In this document: piece by piece, positions 7,911 to 16,623 of the stretch | Layout of the letters: each line of letters begins with the position of its first letter | Position numbering within the stretch: the stretch's first letter is position 1 | Assembly: GCA_902805535.1 (NCBI GenBank) | Contig: CADCTN010000030.1 | Span: 1 to 45,907 of the forward strand | Reading direction: 5' to 3' | Length of the DNA: 45,907 nucleotides | Source: an uncultured Blastococcus sp. | Lineage (GTDB): Bacteria > Actinomycetota > Actinomycetes > Mycobacteriales > Geodermatophilaceae | Notes under the pieces: model-generated | What the model was told of the DNA's origin: nothing | Seen by the model: the letters and a program-made list of their open reading frames with translations, nothing else | Database searches by the model: none | Program-made: the position numbers and the translations under genes

Positions 7911-9086
7911 TCAGCCCGCCGGGTGGGCGGCCTGCGCCGCCGCCGTGGCGGCCCGCAGGACCTCCTTGACCGGCAGGTCCCGGTCGCGGGCCAGCGCGGC
8001 GACGTCCTCGTACTCGACGCTCACGTTGACCACCCGCCCGTCGTGGACGGCGACCTTCGCGCCGACGGTGCCGCCGAGCACCTCCACCGACGTGTGCACC
8101 CGCTCGAGGGCGACCTTGCCCACCGGCACGATCCGCAGGCCGATGCTGGTCGTGGTGGCGAACACCGCCGCCTGGACGGCGGCCACCGCGGCGGGGCGGC
8201 ACAGCGCCGACAGCGTGTGCGCCGCACGGCCCTTCTTCATGAGGATCGGCGTCAGCCAGGCGTCGGAGGCCCCCGCCGCGAACAGCGCCTCGAGCACTCC
8301 GGGCCACAGCCGGGGGTCCAGGTCGTCGACGTTCGTCTCCAGCACGACGGCGCCGGCAGGCTGCGGCTGCGCCGGCTCGCCCAGGACCAGCCGGACGACG
8401 TTGGGCAACTGGGCCGGGTCCCGGCCCCCGGCGCCCATGCCGACGCGCTCGACGCGCATCGGCGGCAGCGTCGTCCAGTCGTCCACGCGGGCGGCGACCA
8501 GCGCCGCGCCGGTCGGTGTGCACATCTCCGCCGGCACCGGCCCGCCGGTCACCGGGACACCGGCCAGCAGCTCCAGCACGGCCGGGCCCGGGATCGGGAC
8601 GACGCCGTGCGACCCCCGTGCCGAGCCGCTGCCGAGCGCGACCGGCGAGGCGGCCAGCCGGGTGAGCCGCAGGTGCTCGAACCCGGCGACCACCCCGACG
8701 ACGTCGGCGAGCGCGTCCAGCGCCCCGACCTCGTGGAAGTGCACGTCGTCGGGGGCGACCCGATGCACCCGGCCCTCGGCGACCGCCAGCCGTTCGAAGA
8801 CGGCCAGGGACCCGTCGCGGACCGCTGTGGAGAGGGCCGCCCCGGCGAGCAGGGCGCGCACGGAGGCCCAGGTGCGGTGCTCGGAGGACGGCGGCGCGTG
8901 CACGTGCACGCGGGTGGCGCCCAGCCCGTGCCGGCTGGTCTCCTCCGTCACCAGCCGGATCCGCTCGACCGGCAGTGCGGCGACCGCCGTCGCGAGCACC
9001 TCCAGCGGAACGCCGGCGTCGACGAGCGCGCCCAGGAGCATGTCGCCCGAGGCGCCCGCGGAGAGGTCCAGCCAACCGATCGTCAC
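7911..9086 (-). CDS. larC: LarC, nickel-pincer cofactor biosynthesis nickel insertase
   Basis: A 391-aa protein of the LarC (DUF111) family: WLDLSAGASGDMLLGALVDAGV at the N-terminus, DVHFHEVGALDALADVVG, TPTGAALVAA and METNVDDLDP-like ETNVDDLDPRLW in the middle, and ALERVHTSVEVLGG...SVEYEDVAALA at the end. LarC is the CTP-dependent enzyme that inserts nickel into the sulfur-containing pincer nucleotide used by lactate racemase and its relatives. It is one uninterrupted frame, with no sign of the programmed frameshift known from lactobacilli. No larE or larA is in the window; a LarB-like domain is found 5 kb away fused to a diguanylate cyclase. Start is GTG 9086. Confidence 0.9.
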   Translation of the reverse strand: MTIGWLDLSAGASGDMLLGALVDAGVPLEVLATAVAALPVERIRLVTEETSRHGLGATRVHVHAPPSSEHRTWASVRALLAGAALSTAVRDGSLAVFERLAVAEGRVHRVAPDDVHFHEVGALDALADVVGVVAGFEHLRLTRLAASPVALGSGSARGSHGVVPIPGPAVLELLAGVPVTGGPVPAEMCTPTGAALVAARVDDWTTLPPMRVERVGMGAGGRDPAQLPNVVRLVLGEPAQPQPAGAVVLETNVDDLDPRLWPGVLEALFAAGASDAWLTPILMKKGRAAHTLSALCRPAAVAAVQAAVFATTTSIGLRIVPVGKVALERVHTSVEVLGGTVGAKVAVHDGRVVNVSVEYEDVAALARDRDLPVKEVLRAATAAAQAAHPAG

Positions 9087-9203
9087 CGCATGATCATCGC
9101 GCAGCGGCGGCCGGGCACGTCACTGGCCGGTAGGCAGAGGCTCTTGCCGCTCGGGGTCGCCCGCGTCCCGGACCGCTCGAGGGCCGGGTCAGGCACGTGG
9201 TTC

Positions 9204-9253
9204 GTGGACAGTTGTGCTCTGCCCGCCATGGCGGGCAGAGCACAACTGTCCAC
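9204..9253. repeat. 50-bp perfect palindrome, probable terminator
   Basis: Bases 9204-9228 and 9229-9253 are exact reverse complements, centred on CCATGG, with no spacer. The arms contain CAGTTGTG, a core shared with the dispersed repeats at 20293-20360 and 42965-43034. It lies 106 nt after the end of the DUF1445 gene and 118 nt before the LarC start, both on the minus strand, so a terminator role for the DUF1445 transcript is likely. Confidence 0.7.
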
Positions 9254-9358
9254 CAGGCCACCTACGACCGGGACCTCAGCCGGATGGCCGAGGTTCGCCG
9301 GTACCCCTCCGGGTGTGCCTTGGCCGCAGTCCTCCGGTTCGGCACGCGAGTCGTCGCG
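9254..9358. other. Intergenic stretch without recognisable gene
   Basis: Together with 9087-9203 this makes up a gap of about 270 nt between larC and the DUF1445 gene. Apart from the palindrome I see no coding pattern, RNA gene or clear promoter in it. Confidence 0.5.
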
Positions 9359-10159
9359 TCACTGGCGGTAGACCTCATCCGGGACGTCCGTGACGAACAT
9401 GTGGCCCGGCGCGTGCGTGATGGCGAACGGTGGCCTGGACGCCATCAGCGCCGCCTGGGGGGTGACGCCGCAGGCCCAGAACACCGGGACGTCACCGTCG
9501 ACGAGGTCCACCGGGTCCCCGAAGTCCGGCTCCGCCAGGTCGGCGATGCCCAGGGAGGAAGGTGCGCCCACGTGCACCGGTGCCCCGTGCACCTGCGGCA
9601 TCCGTCCGGTCACCTGCACCGCGGTGACGACGTGTTCGGCCGGTATCGGGCGCATCGACACCACGAGCGGCCCGGACAGCCGACCGGCCGGCCGGCAGGC
9701 CCGGTTGGTCCGGTACATCGACACGTTGCGGCCCTGCTCGATGTTGCGGACCGGTACGCCGGCGTCCAGCAGGGCGGTCTCGAAGCTGAAGCTGCAGCCG
9801 ATCAGGAAGGCGACCAGGTCGTCGGTCCAGAGATCGCGCACGTCGGTCGGCTCGTCAGCGAGCTCGCCGTCGCGCCAGACCCGGTACCGCGGCAGATCGG
9901 ACCGGAGATCGGCATCCGGTGCGAGCACGGTGCGGAACGAGCCCGGTTCGGTCACGTCCAGCAGCGGTACGGGCTGCGGATTGCGCTGGCCGAACAGCAG
10001 CATGTCGAAGGCCCAGTCCCGCGGCACCACCACCAGGTTGGCCTGGGTGAAGCCGGGTGCCTCCCCGGAACTCGGCACCGCCAGCCCGGCGCGGTAGCGG
10101 GCGCGGGCGTCGGCCGGTGTCCGGCGCGCGAGCGTGGCGGTGTCGGCGGTCGCGGTCAC
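9359..10159 (-). CDS. Putative hydro-lyase, DUF1445 (YcsI / D-glutamate cyclase-like)
   Basis: A 266-aa DUF1445 protein ([36 protein letters not shown]..., [52 protein letters not shown]). The same domain forms mammalian D-glutamate cyclase, which dehydrates D-glutamate to 5-oxo-D-proline. In Bacillus the homologue YcsI sits in the ycsFGI-kipIA cluster, and here it likewise sits beside an NRAMP-like gene and pxpABC, so a role in 5-oxoproline metabolism is likely. GTG 10159 has a GGAGGG ribosome site 4 nt upstream; the long open frame downstream of it on the other strand is a shadow. It is divergent from the transporter gene. Confidence 0.88.
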   Translation of the reverse strand: MTATADTATLARRTPADARARYRAGLAVPSSGEAPGFTQANLVVVPRDWAFDMLLFGQRNPQPVPLLDVTEPGSFRTVLAPDADLRSDLPRYRVWRDGELADEPTDVRDLWTDDLVAFLIGCSFSFETALLDAGVPVRNIEQGRNVSMYRTNRACRPAGRLSGPLVVSMRPIPAEHVVTAVQVTGRMPQVHGAPVHVGAPSSLGIADLAEPDFGDPVDLVDGDVPVFWACGVTPQAALMASRPPFAITHAPGHMFVTDVPDEVYRQ

Positions 10160-10181
10160 GGGGCCCTCCGGACGGCTCGAA

Positions 10182-10210
10182 TTGCCGGGCGTCGGACGCG
10201 AATCTACGGT
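10182..10210 (+). promoter_or_regulatory. Candidate promoter of the transporter-pxpABC operon
   Basis: TTGCCG (10182-10187) and TACGGT (10205-10210) are separated by 17 nt in the divergent region between the DUF1445 gene and the NRAMP-like gene. This fits a primary-sigma promoter, giving a 5' leader of roughly 75-80 nt. No operator palindrome was recognised. Confidence 0.5.
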
Positions 10211-10294
10211 CGACGGCGACGAGGTGAAAGCGCCGCTCCGTCCCGCCGGACGATCCGACCCCCGGACGTCGATCGCAGGTTCCCTGGAGCGCTG

Positions 10295-11533
10295 ATGTCG
10301 CACCCACTGGAACAGCCCACCGCCACCCAGCCGACCGGCAAGCTCGCCTCGAGCACCCGCTCCACGCTGCTGGGCGCGATGTTCCTGATGGCCACCTCGG
10401 CCATCGGACCGGGTTTCATCACCCAGACGACGGCGTTCACCGTGCAGCTGGGAGTGGCGTTCGCCTTCGCGATCGCCGTCTCGATCGTCATCGACATCGC
10501 CCTGCAGATGAACGCCTGGCGGGTCATCGGCGTCTCCGGCCGCCGGGCCCAGGAGCTGGGCAACCTGGTCCTTCCCGGCCTCGGCTGGGTGATGGCCGCC
10601 TTCCTGCTCGTCGGCGGCCTGGTGTTCAACGTCGGCAACGTCAGCGGCGCCGGGCTGGGCACCGACGCGATGTTCGGGCTGGACCCCAAGATCGGCGGCG
10701 CACTGTCGGCGCTCATCGCGATCGGGATCTTCCTGAGCAAGCGGGCCGGGGTCGCCGTCGACCGGATCGTGGTCGTCCTCGGGCTGCTCATGATCGTGCT
10801 GACCACCTACATCGCGGTCACCTCCGGCCCGCCCGTCGGCCAGGCGCTGAAGAACGTCGTCCTCCCCGAGGAGGTGTCCTTCCTGGCGATCACGACGCTG
10901 GTCGGGGGCACCATCGGCGGCTACATCGTCTACGCGGGCGCCCACCGACTGCTCGACTCCGGGGTCACCGGACCGCAGCACGTCCGGGACATCACCCGCG
11001 GCTCGATCACCGGCATCATCATCACCGGGATCATGCGCATCGTCCTCTTCCTGGCGATCCTGGGCGTGGTCACGGGCGGCGCCGACCTCGGCGTCGAGAA
11101 CCAGGCGGCCAACGCCTTCCAGCAGGCGGCCGGCGAGGTCGGCCTGCGGGTCTTCGGCATCGTCCTGTGGGCGGCCTCTATCACCAGCATCATCGGGGCC
11201 TCCTACACCTCGGTGTCGTTCGTGACCTCCCGGACGCACACCAGCGACCGCACCCGCACGATCCTGGTGTGCGCCTTCATCGCGGTCACCACGCTGGCGT
11301 TCGTGCTGGCCGGCGCCGCGCCGACCACGCTGCTGGTGTTCGCCGGCGCCTTCAACGGCCTCCTGCTGCCGATCGGCATCGCCGTGCTGCTGTGGGTGGC
11401 CACCCGCCGGGCCGACCTGCTGAACGGCTACCGCTACCCGCGGTGGCTGCTGGTCGTCGGCTGGGCCGCGTGGCTGCTGACGCTCTACCTGGCGGTCAAC
11501 TCCGTCCGCCCGGTGCTCGAGCTGTTCTCATGA
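10295..11533 (+). CDS. NRAMP-fold transporter of the YcsG type
   Basis: A 412-aa membrane protein with about 11 transmembrane segments and the NRAMP fold. Classical NRAMP metal carriers have DPGN in TM1 and MPHN in TM6; here the corresponding places read GPGF (38-41) and YAGAH (213-217), so the metal-binding ligands are missing. B. subtilis YcsG, next to ycsF and ycsI, belongs to the same branch. I infer uptake of 5-oxoproline or a related organic acid rather than a metal. ATG 10295 follows GGAG at 6 nt. pxpA starts 7 nt after its stop, so it is the first gene of the operon. Confidence 0.88.
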   Translation: MSHPLEQPTATQPTGKLASSTRSTLLGAMFLMATSAIGPGFITQTTAFTVQLGVAFAFAIAVSIVIDIALQMNAWRVIGVSGRRAQELGNLVLPGLGWVMAAFLLVGGLVFNVGNVSGAGLGTDAMFGLDPKIGGALSALIAIGIFLSKRAGVAVDRIVVVLGLLMIVLTTYIAVTSGPPVGQALKNVVLPEEVSFLAITTLVGGTIGGYIVYAGAHRLLDSGVTGPQHVRDITRGSITGIIITGIMRIVLFLAILGVVTGGADLGVENQAANAFQQAAGEVGLRVFGIVLWAASITSIIGASYTSVSFVTSRTHTSDRTRTILVCAFIAVTTLAFVLAGAAPTTLLVFAGAFNGLLLPIGIAVLLWVATRRADLLNGYRYPRWLLVVGWAAWLLTLYLAVNSVRPVLELFS

Positions 11534-11540
11534 GGGCACG

Positions 11541-12302
11541 ATGGCCGGCGTGGACCTGAACTCAGACCTCGGCGAGGGGTTCGGGCAGTGGACCCTCGGC
11601 GACGACGACGCCCTGCTCGGCATCGTCACCAGCGCCAACGTCGCCTGCGGATTCCACGCGAGCGACCCCTCGATCATGAGCCGGGTGTGCGCCCGGGCAG
11701 TGGATTCCGGCGTCGCCATCGGCGCCCAGGTCGGCTACCGCGACCTGGCCGGGTTCGGCCGCCGGTTCATCGACATGGAACCGGACGCGCTCACTGCGGA
11801 CGTGATCTACCAGATCGGCGCGCTGGAGGCGTTCGCCCGCGTCGCGGGCTCGCGAGTGCGCTACGTCAAGCCGCACGGCGCCCTCTACAACGCGATCGTG
11901 CACCACGAGGAGCAGGCGGCCGCCGTCGTGCGCGCCGTCGTCGACTACGACCGCACGCTGCCGGTGCTGGGGCTGCCCGGCTCGGCGTGGCTGCGCCAGG
12001 CCGCCGACGCCGGGCTCACCGTGGTCCACGAGGCCTTCGCCGATCGCGCCTACACGCCCGAGGGGACGCTGGTGTCGCGGCGGCTGCCCGGTGCGGTGCT
12101 GCACGACCCGGCCGAGATCGCCCGTCGCTGCGTCGCGATGGCGGCCGGGGAGCCGATCCAGGACGTGGAGGGCGGCGAGCTGACGCTGCGACCGGACTCC
12201 ATCTGCGTGCACGGTGACACCACGGGCGCGGTCGAGATCGCCCGCCAGGTGCGGCAGGCGCTCACCGCCGCGGACGTGGCCATCTCCCCCTTCGCGCCGT
12301 GA
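11541..12302 (+). CDS. pxpA: 5-oxoprolinase subunit A (LamB/YcsF family)
   Basis: A 253-aa YcsF-family protein with the expected N-terminal [11 protein letters not shown] and [13 protein letters not shown], a central [10 protein letters not shown], and the C-terminal [15 protein letters not shown]. With PxpB and PxpC it forms the ATP-dependent enzyme that opens 5-oxo-L-proline to glutamate. It lies between the transporter gene and pxpB; its stop overlaps the GTG of pxpB (GTGA). Confidence 0.95.
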   Translation: MAGVDLNSDLGEGFGQWTLGDDDALLGIVTSANVACGFHASDPSIMSRVCARAVDSGVAIGAQVGYRDLAGFGRRFIDMEPDALTADVIYQIGALEAFARVAGSRVRYVKPHGALYNAIVHHEEQAAAVVRAVVDYDRTLPVLGLPGSAWLRQAADAGLTVVHEAFADRAYTPEGTLVSRRLPGAVLHDPAEIARRCVAMAAGEPIQDVEGGELTLRPDSICVHGDTTGAVEIARQVRQALTAADVAISPFAP

Positions 12303-12919
12303 CGCGCGTCCTGCCGAGCGGCAGCACGGCGCTGCTGGTCGAGCTGGACGACCTCGACGCCGTCCTTGCCCTGTACGCCGCGCTCGCCGAGCAGCCGCCG
12401 GACGGCGTCGTCGACATCGTCCCCGCCGCGCGCACCGTGCTGCTCGTGACCGATCCGTCCCGGACCTCCCTGTCCGCGGTGGCCGACGCGGTGGGACGGA
12501 CCACGCCGCGTCCCGACGCCCGGACCGGCGGGGACGTCGTCGAGCTGCCGGTGCGCTACGACGGGGAGGACCTCGCGGAGCTGGCGCGGCTGCTGGACCT
12601 GACCCCGGAGGAGCTGGTGCGCCGGCACACGGGCACCGAGTGGACCGTCGCCTTCGGCGGCTTCGCCCCCGGCTTCGGCTACCTCACGCAGCCGGGCGGG
12701 CAGTGGGACGTGCCGCGCCGGGCCACGCCGCGGACCAAGGTGCCGCCGGGGTCGGTCGCGCTGGCCGGTGAGTTCAGCGGCGTCTACCCGCGGGAGTCCC
12801 CCGGCGGCTGGCAGCTGATCGGGCGGACCGACGTCGCCGTCTTCGACCTGGACCGCGACCCTCCGGCGCTGCTGCGCCCCGGAGTGCGGGTGCGCTTCGT
12901 CGAGGCGGAACCGCGATGA
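12299..12919 (+). CDS. pxpB: 5-oxoprolinase subunit B (KipI family)
   Basis: A 206-aa KipI-family subunit with [19 protein letters not shown] near the start and the family signature GFAPGFGYL followed by [19 protein letters not shown]. KipI was first named as an inhibitor of the sporulation kinase KinA; in non-sporulating bacteria it is the B subunit of 5-oxoprolinase. Both ends overlap their neighbours by 4 nt (GTGA with pxpA, ATGA with pxpC), showing tight translational coupling. Confidence 0.94.
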   Translation: MTRVLPSGSTALLVELDDLDAVLALYAALAEQPPDGVVDIVPAARTVLLVTDPSRTSLSAVADAVGRTTPRPDARTGGDVVELPVRYDGEDLAELARLLDLTPEELVRRHTGTEWTVAFGGFAPGFGYLTQPGGQWDVPRRATPRTKVPPGSVALAGEFSGVYPRESPGGWQLIGRTDVAVFDLDRDPPALLRPGVRVRFVEAEPR

Positions 12920-13779
12920 CGCGCGAGTTCACCGTCGTCGCGGCGGGTCCGCTGACCACCGTGCAGGACGGCGGCCGGCCCGGCCAGGCCGCGCTCGGCA
13001 TCGGCCGCTCGGGTGCCTGCGACCGGGCGGTGTACCGGCAGGCCAACCGGCTCGTCGGCAACCCGGAGGATCTCGCGGCCCTGGAGGTGACCTACGGCGG
13101 GCTGGTGCTGCGGGCCGAGGCCGACCTGCTCGTGGTGACGACGGGCGCCCGCTGCGCCGGGCCCTTCCCCCACGCCGCCCCCACCCCGCTCCGTCGCGGC
13201 GCGCAGCTGCGGCTGGGACCGCCAGGGACCGGCCTGCGCACCTACCTCGCCGTCCGCGGCGGCATCGACGTCCTCCCGGTGCTGGGCTCCCGCGCCACCG
13301 ACGTGCTGTCGGGGCTGGGACCCGCGGTGGTCGCCGACGGGGACGTGCTGCCGGTCGGCCCGCCGGTCGACCCGATGCCCGGCGTCGACGTGGCGCCGGT
13401 GCCGGAGATCCCCGGCGGCGAGGTGACAGTGACGGTGCTCCCCGGCCCACGCGCGGACTGGTTCGGCGACGCGGGATGGGCGGCCCTCACCGGGCAGGCC
13501 TGGACGGTGACGAACGAGAGCAACCGGGTGGGCCTGCGGCTGGACGGCGCGCCGCTGGAGCGGGTGCGCGACGGTGAGCTCCCCAGTGAAGGCATGGTGC
13601 GGGGCGCCCTGCAGGTGCCGCCGTCGGGACTGCCGGTGCTGTTCCTTGCAGACCATCCGGTGACCGGCGGCTATCCGGTGATCGGGTACGTCGCGGACGA
13701 GCCGCTGCGCAGCGACGTCGACCGCTGCGGGCAGCTGCGTCCCGGGCAGACGCTGCGCTTCAGGCCCGCCCCGTCCTGA
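12916..13779 (+). CDS. pxpC: 5-oxoprolinase subunit C (KipA family)
   Basis: A 287-aa biotin-dependent-carboxyltransferase-like (KipA) subunit: TTVQDGGRPGQAALGIGRSGACD, ALEVTYGGL, YLAVRGGIDVLPVLGSRATD, and the late ESNRVGLRLDG and LADHPVTGGYPVIGYV. It completes the PxpABC enzyme. It is the last gene of the operon; the convergent GGDEF-LarB gene ends 24 nt away and no terminator hairpin is visible between them. Confidence 0.94.
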   Translation: MTREFTVVAAGPLTTVQDGGRPGQAALGIGRSGACDRAVYRQANRLVGNPEDLAALEVTYGGLVLRAEADLLVVTTGARCAGPFPHAAPTPLRRGAQLRLGPPGTGLRTYLAVRGGIDVLPVLGSRATDVLSGLGPAVVADGDVLPVGPPVDPMPGVDVAPVPEIPGGEVTVTVLPGPRADWFGDAGWAALTGQAWTVTNESNRVGLRLDGAPLERVRDGELPSEGMVRGALQVPPSGLPVLFLADHPVTGGYPVIGYVADEPLRSDVDRCGQLRPGQTLRFRPAPS

Positions 13780-13803
13780 CCGCCCCCTTGGACGACGGGC
13801 GCC

Positions 13804-16623
13804 TCAGCGGTGGACCCGGCGGGCCACCCTCGCGGCGAAGACACCGGCGGAGTAGCCGTTGTCGATGTTGGTCACGGCGACGCCGGGCGCGGCCGAGTTG
13901 AGCATGGTCATGAGCGCGCCCAGGCCGGCGAAGGCGTTGGGCGCACCGGTCGACGTCGGCACCGCGACCACCGGGACGTCGGCCGTGGCGCCCACCAGCC
14001 CCGCCAGCGAGGCGTCCATCCCGGCGACGACGACCAGGCAGTCGGCGTCGGCGAACAGGGACCCCTCCGAGAGCAGCGACACGATCCGGCTGCCGGCGAC
14101 GTCCTCCACGCGGACGACCTCGGTGCCGGCGACCCGGGCGACGAACGCGGCCTCGGCCGCGACCGCGCCGTCGGCACCGCCGGCGCACAGCACGTGCACG
14201 CGGCCCACCGGCTCGGGCACGGGGCCCACCGCCGCGGCCATCGCGGCGGCGTCCATCGTCGTGTACGCGTCGTGCTCGGTGGCGACCGCGACGAGGGTCT
14301 CGGCGGTGGCGCGCAGGACCAGCGCCGGGCGGGCGGGATGCTCCCGCCGCGCCTCGCGCACCAGGGCCAGGACCTGCTCGGTGGTGCGGCCGGTCGCCCA
14401 GATGACCTCCGGCTCGACCGCCGCCGGGCGCGGGGCCGCGACCTGCTCGGGCACCTGGTCCAGGACGACGTCGGGCACCGGCCCGAGCAGCGGCTCGGCC
14501 GGGGTGCCGAGGCCGAGCGGCGGGTCCACCAGGAGGGGGGCGAAGGCGGCGGTCTCGGCGGGAGCGGGACGGGGATCCAGCGGGAGCGGCTGCACGGTCG
14601 CGACCGTAGCCGCCGGGGCGGCCTCCTCCGGGGAATCCGCGGGGGTCGTGTCGTCGGCCTGCGGGGCCGCGGGGGGAGGGCCGAAGAGGGCGTCGAGCGG
14701 GCTGGCGCCGGGAGCCCGGGTCTGGGTCACCCCGGACAGCCGGACGACGCGGTCGCGACCACTGCGCTTGGCGTCGTAGAGGACGCCGTCGGCGGCGGCG
14801 AACAGGGTCCGGCGGTCGTCACCGCGAGCGGCGGAGGCGATGCCGACGCTGATCGTGACCGGGATGTCGATGCCGAGCAGCGACCAGTCGTAGGTCGCGA
14901 CCCCCCGGCGGATCCGTTCCAGCGCCCGCTCGCCCTGTTCGGCGGTCGTCTCCGGCAGCAGGACGACGAACTCGTCGCCGGCCCAGCGGCAGACCTCGTC
15001 GGTGTCCCGGACCCCGTCGACCAGCAGTTCGGCCACCGTGCGCAGGGCCGCGTCGCCGACCGGGTGGCCGAAGGCGTCGTTGATCGTCTTGAACCGGTCC
15101 ACGTCGACGACGGCGAGCGCCGGAGCGCCGCCGGTCGCCAGCAGCCCGTCCAGCCGCGCCTCGGCGTACCGGCGGTTGGGCAGGTGGGTGAGGGGGTCCT
15201 CGTAGGCCTGGCGACGGAGCTGACCGGCGGCCCGCTCGGTCTCCAGCAGGCTCTTGCGGCGGCCGAACAGCTCGACCCAGCGGGTGCGCCGCTCGTCGAC
15301 CCGGTCCAGCTCGTCGGAGAGGTAGGCCTGCAGGTAGGGCAGCGCGCGGCCGGCGTCGTCCAGCTCGGCGTGCAGCGTGCACAGCTCGCGGAGGGCGGCG
15401 CGGCGCAGCCGGGGCAGGCCGTGCTCGGTGGCCAGCTTGAGCGCCGAGACCAGGTGCTCGTCGGCCTCGGCCACGTCGCCCTGGCGGCGCAGCGCCCGGC
15501 CCAGGGCGAGCTGCGCGGAGGCCAGCTGCCCGCGGTCGGCGGTGGCGGAGGTGATGCGGACGGCGGCTCGGAGCGGACCGACCGCCGCGGCGTGCTCTCC
15601 GAGCCCGACCAGCGCCCAGCCGTGCACCACCTGCGCCGTGACGATGCCCGGATGCTCGGGGGGCAGCAGCGCGAGCGCTTCCTCGGCCCGTTCCCGGGCC
15701 TCGGCGAAGTGCGGGGCGGCCGACTCGGGCACGCCGTCGTCCAGGAGGCCCTCGCCCAGCTCGGCGCACAGCTCACCCAGGCAGGTGGCCGTGGTGGCGA
15801 CCAGCACGTCGGGGTCGCCGTCGTCGGGCCCCAGGGCGCCGGGCTGGGCCGCCGCGGTGAGCGCGGCCTCGTGCGACCGGCGCTGGTAGTCCAGGGCGAG
15901 CGGCATGAGCTCGAGGTCGGCCAGCACGCCGGCGAGGGTGCCGAGCGTGTCCACCAGCAGGCCGCTGGGCGGGATGACCGGGTCGAGCAGGCTGGCGGCC
16001 TCGACGGCCTCGTCCATGGCGGCGTCGATGCGCCGGGAGAGCAGTTCGATGCGCGCGTGCCGGGCCAGGCCGGCGGCCCGCTGCAGGTCGTCGTCGGAGG
16101 CGTCGAAGGCGGCCTTCGCGGAGCGGACCAGCGCGATGGCCAGCGCGGCGCGGGAGGCGGACTCCGACCGGGTGTCGGTCTCCCCGTCCTGGCCCGCGCC
16201 GCCGGTGCCCTCGATGAGGTCGGCGACCCCGGCGTGCAGGTCGAGGGACTCCTCCTCGGTGGATGCGGAGGTGGTCACCGGATCGCCGACCAGGGTGAAC
16301 CCGGCGACGCGCAGCCGGCGCACGAGCAGCTCGGCGCGGAGCGTGTCGGCCCAGGCCTTGCCGAGCGAGACGGGGCCGTCCTCGGGCACGTCGGCGGGCG
16401 GGTCCGCGGCGACGTAGGGCGACGGGTCGCGGTCGAAGTCGGCCAGCAGGTCCTCGGCGTCGTCGAGCTGCCAGTTCGCCAGGGCGGCGGTCACCCGCTG
16501 ATGCAGAGCTCCGGGCGGCACGAGCGCACTGTGCACGGAGGGGAGGGCGCTGTCGAGCACCTGTTCGAGAACGCGCCGTCCCCCGCCCGTCGCGTCCCAC
16601 GCGTCCCACTGGGAGCGGGTCAC
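13804..16623 (-). CDS. TPR-diguanylate cyclase-LarB-like fusion protein
   Basis: A 939-aa protein read without interruption. Residues 1-430 are helical TPR-like repeats; about 430-600 is a GGDEF domain with DVDRFKTIND, inhibitory site RDTD (539-542) and active motif AGDEF (548-552), so c-di-GMP synthesis with product inhibition is expected. Residues about 610-735 are a Pro/Ala-rich linker. Residues about 737-939 match LarB (PurE-like pincer-cofactor carboxylase): EVIWATGRTTEQVLALV, VVVAGMDASLAGLVG, VPVVAVPTSTG, MLNSAAPGVAVTNIDNG. LarB normally has SCAP where this has SAAP (A911), so its nucleophilic cysteine seems lost. GTG 16623 overlaps the stop of the upstream TPR-GGDEF gene (GTGA). A separate larB gene was considered, but there is no stop or ribosome site in the linker. 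Confidence 0.88.
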   Translation of the reverse strand: MTRSQWDAWDATGGGRRVLEQVLDSALPSVHSALVPPGALHQRVTAALANWQLDDAEDLLADFDRDPSPYVAADPPADVPEDGPVSLGKAWADTLRAELLVRRLRVAGFTLVGDPVTTSASTEEESLDLHAGVADLIEGTGGAGQDGETDTRSESASRAALAIALVRSAKAAFDASDDDLQRAAGLARHARIELLSRRIDAAMDEAVEAASLLDPVIPPSGLLVDTLGTLAGVLADLELMPLALDYQRRSHEAALTAAAQPGALGPDDGDPDVLVATTATCLGELCAELGEGLLDDGVPESAAPHFAEARERAEEALALLPPEHPGIVTAQVVHGWALVGLGEHAAAVGPLRAAVRITSATADRGQLASAQLALGRALRRQGDVAEADEHLVSALKLATEHGLPRLRRAALRELCTLHAELDDAGRALPYLQAYLSDELDRVDERRTRWVELFGRRKSLLETERAAGQLRRQAYEDPLTHLPNRRYAEARLDGLLATGGAPALAVVDVDRFKTINDAFGHPVGDAALRTVAELLVDGVRDTDEVCRWAGDEFVVLLPETTAEQGERALERIRRGVATYDWSLLGIDIPVTISVGIASAARGDDRRTLFAAADGVLYDAKRSGRDRVVRLSGVTQTRAPGASPLDALFGPPPAAPQADDTTPADSPEEAAPAATVATVQPLPLDPRPAPAETAAFAPLLVDPPLGLGTPAEPLLGPVPDVVLDQVPEQVAAPRPAAVEPEVIWATGRTTEQVLALVREARREHPARPALVLRATAETLVAVATEHDAYTTMDAAAMAAAVGPVPEPVGRVHVLCAGGADGAVAAEAAFVARVAGTEVVRVEDVAGSRIVSLLSEGSLFADADCLVVVAGMDASLAGLVGATADVPVVAVPTSTGAPNAFAGLGALMTMLNSAAPGVAVTNIDNGYSAGVFAARVARRVHR

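Noticed and set aside
7911-9086. Programmed frameshift in larC, as in lactobacilli
   Set aside because: Both LarC halves are in one continuous frame; no slippery site is needed.
7449-9371. 640-codon plus-strand open frame over larC
   Set aside because: Same antisense shadow pattern; no domain is recognisable, and the minus-strand LarC matches its family throughout.
13804-14425. A separate larB gene
   Set aside because: There is no stop between the GGDEF and LarB-like parts and no ribosome site in the linker. A Pro/Ala-rich linker is typical of a multidomain protein. An internal start cannot be fully excluded.
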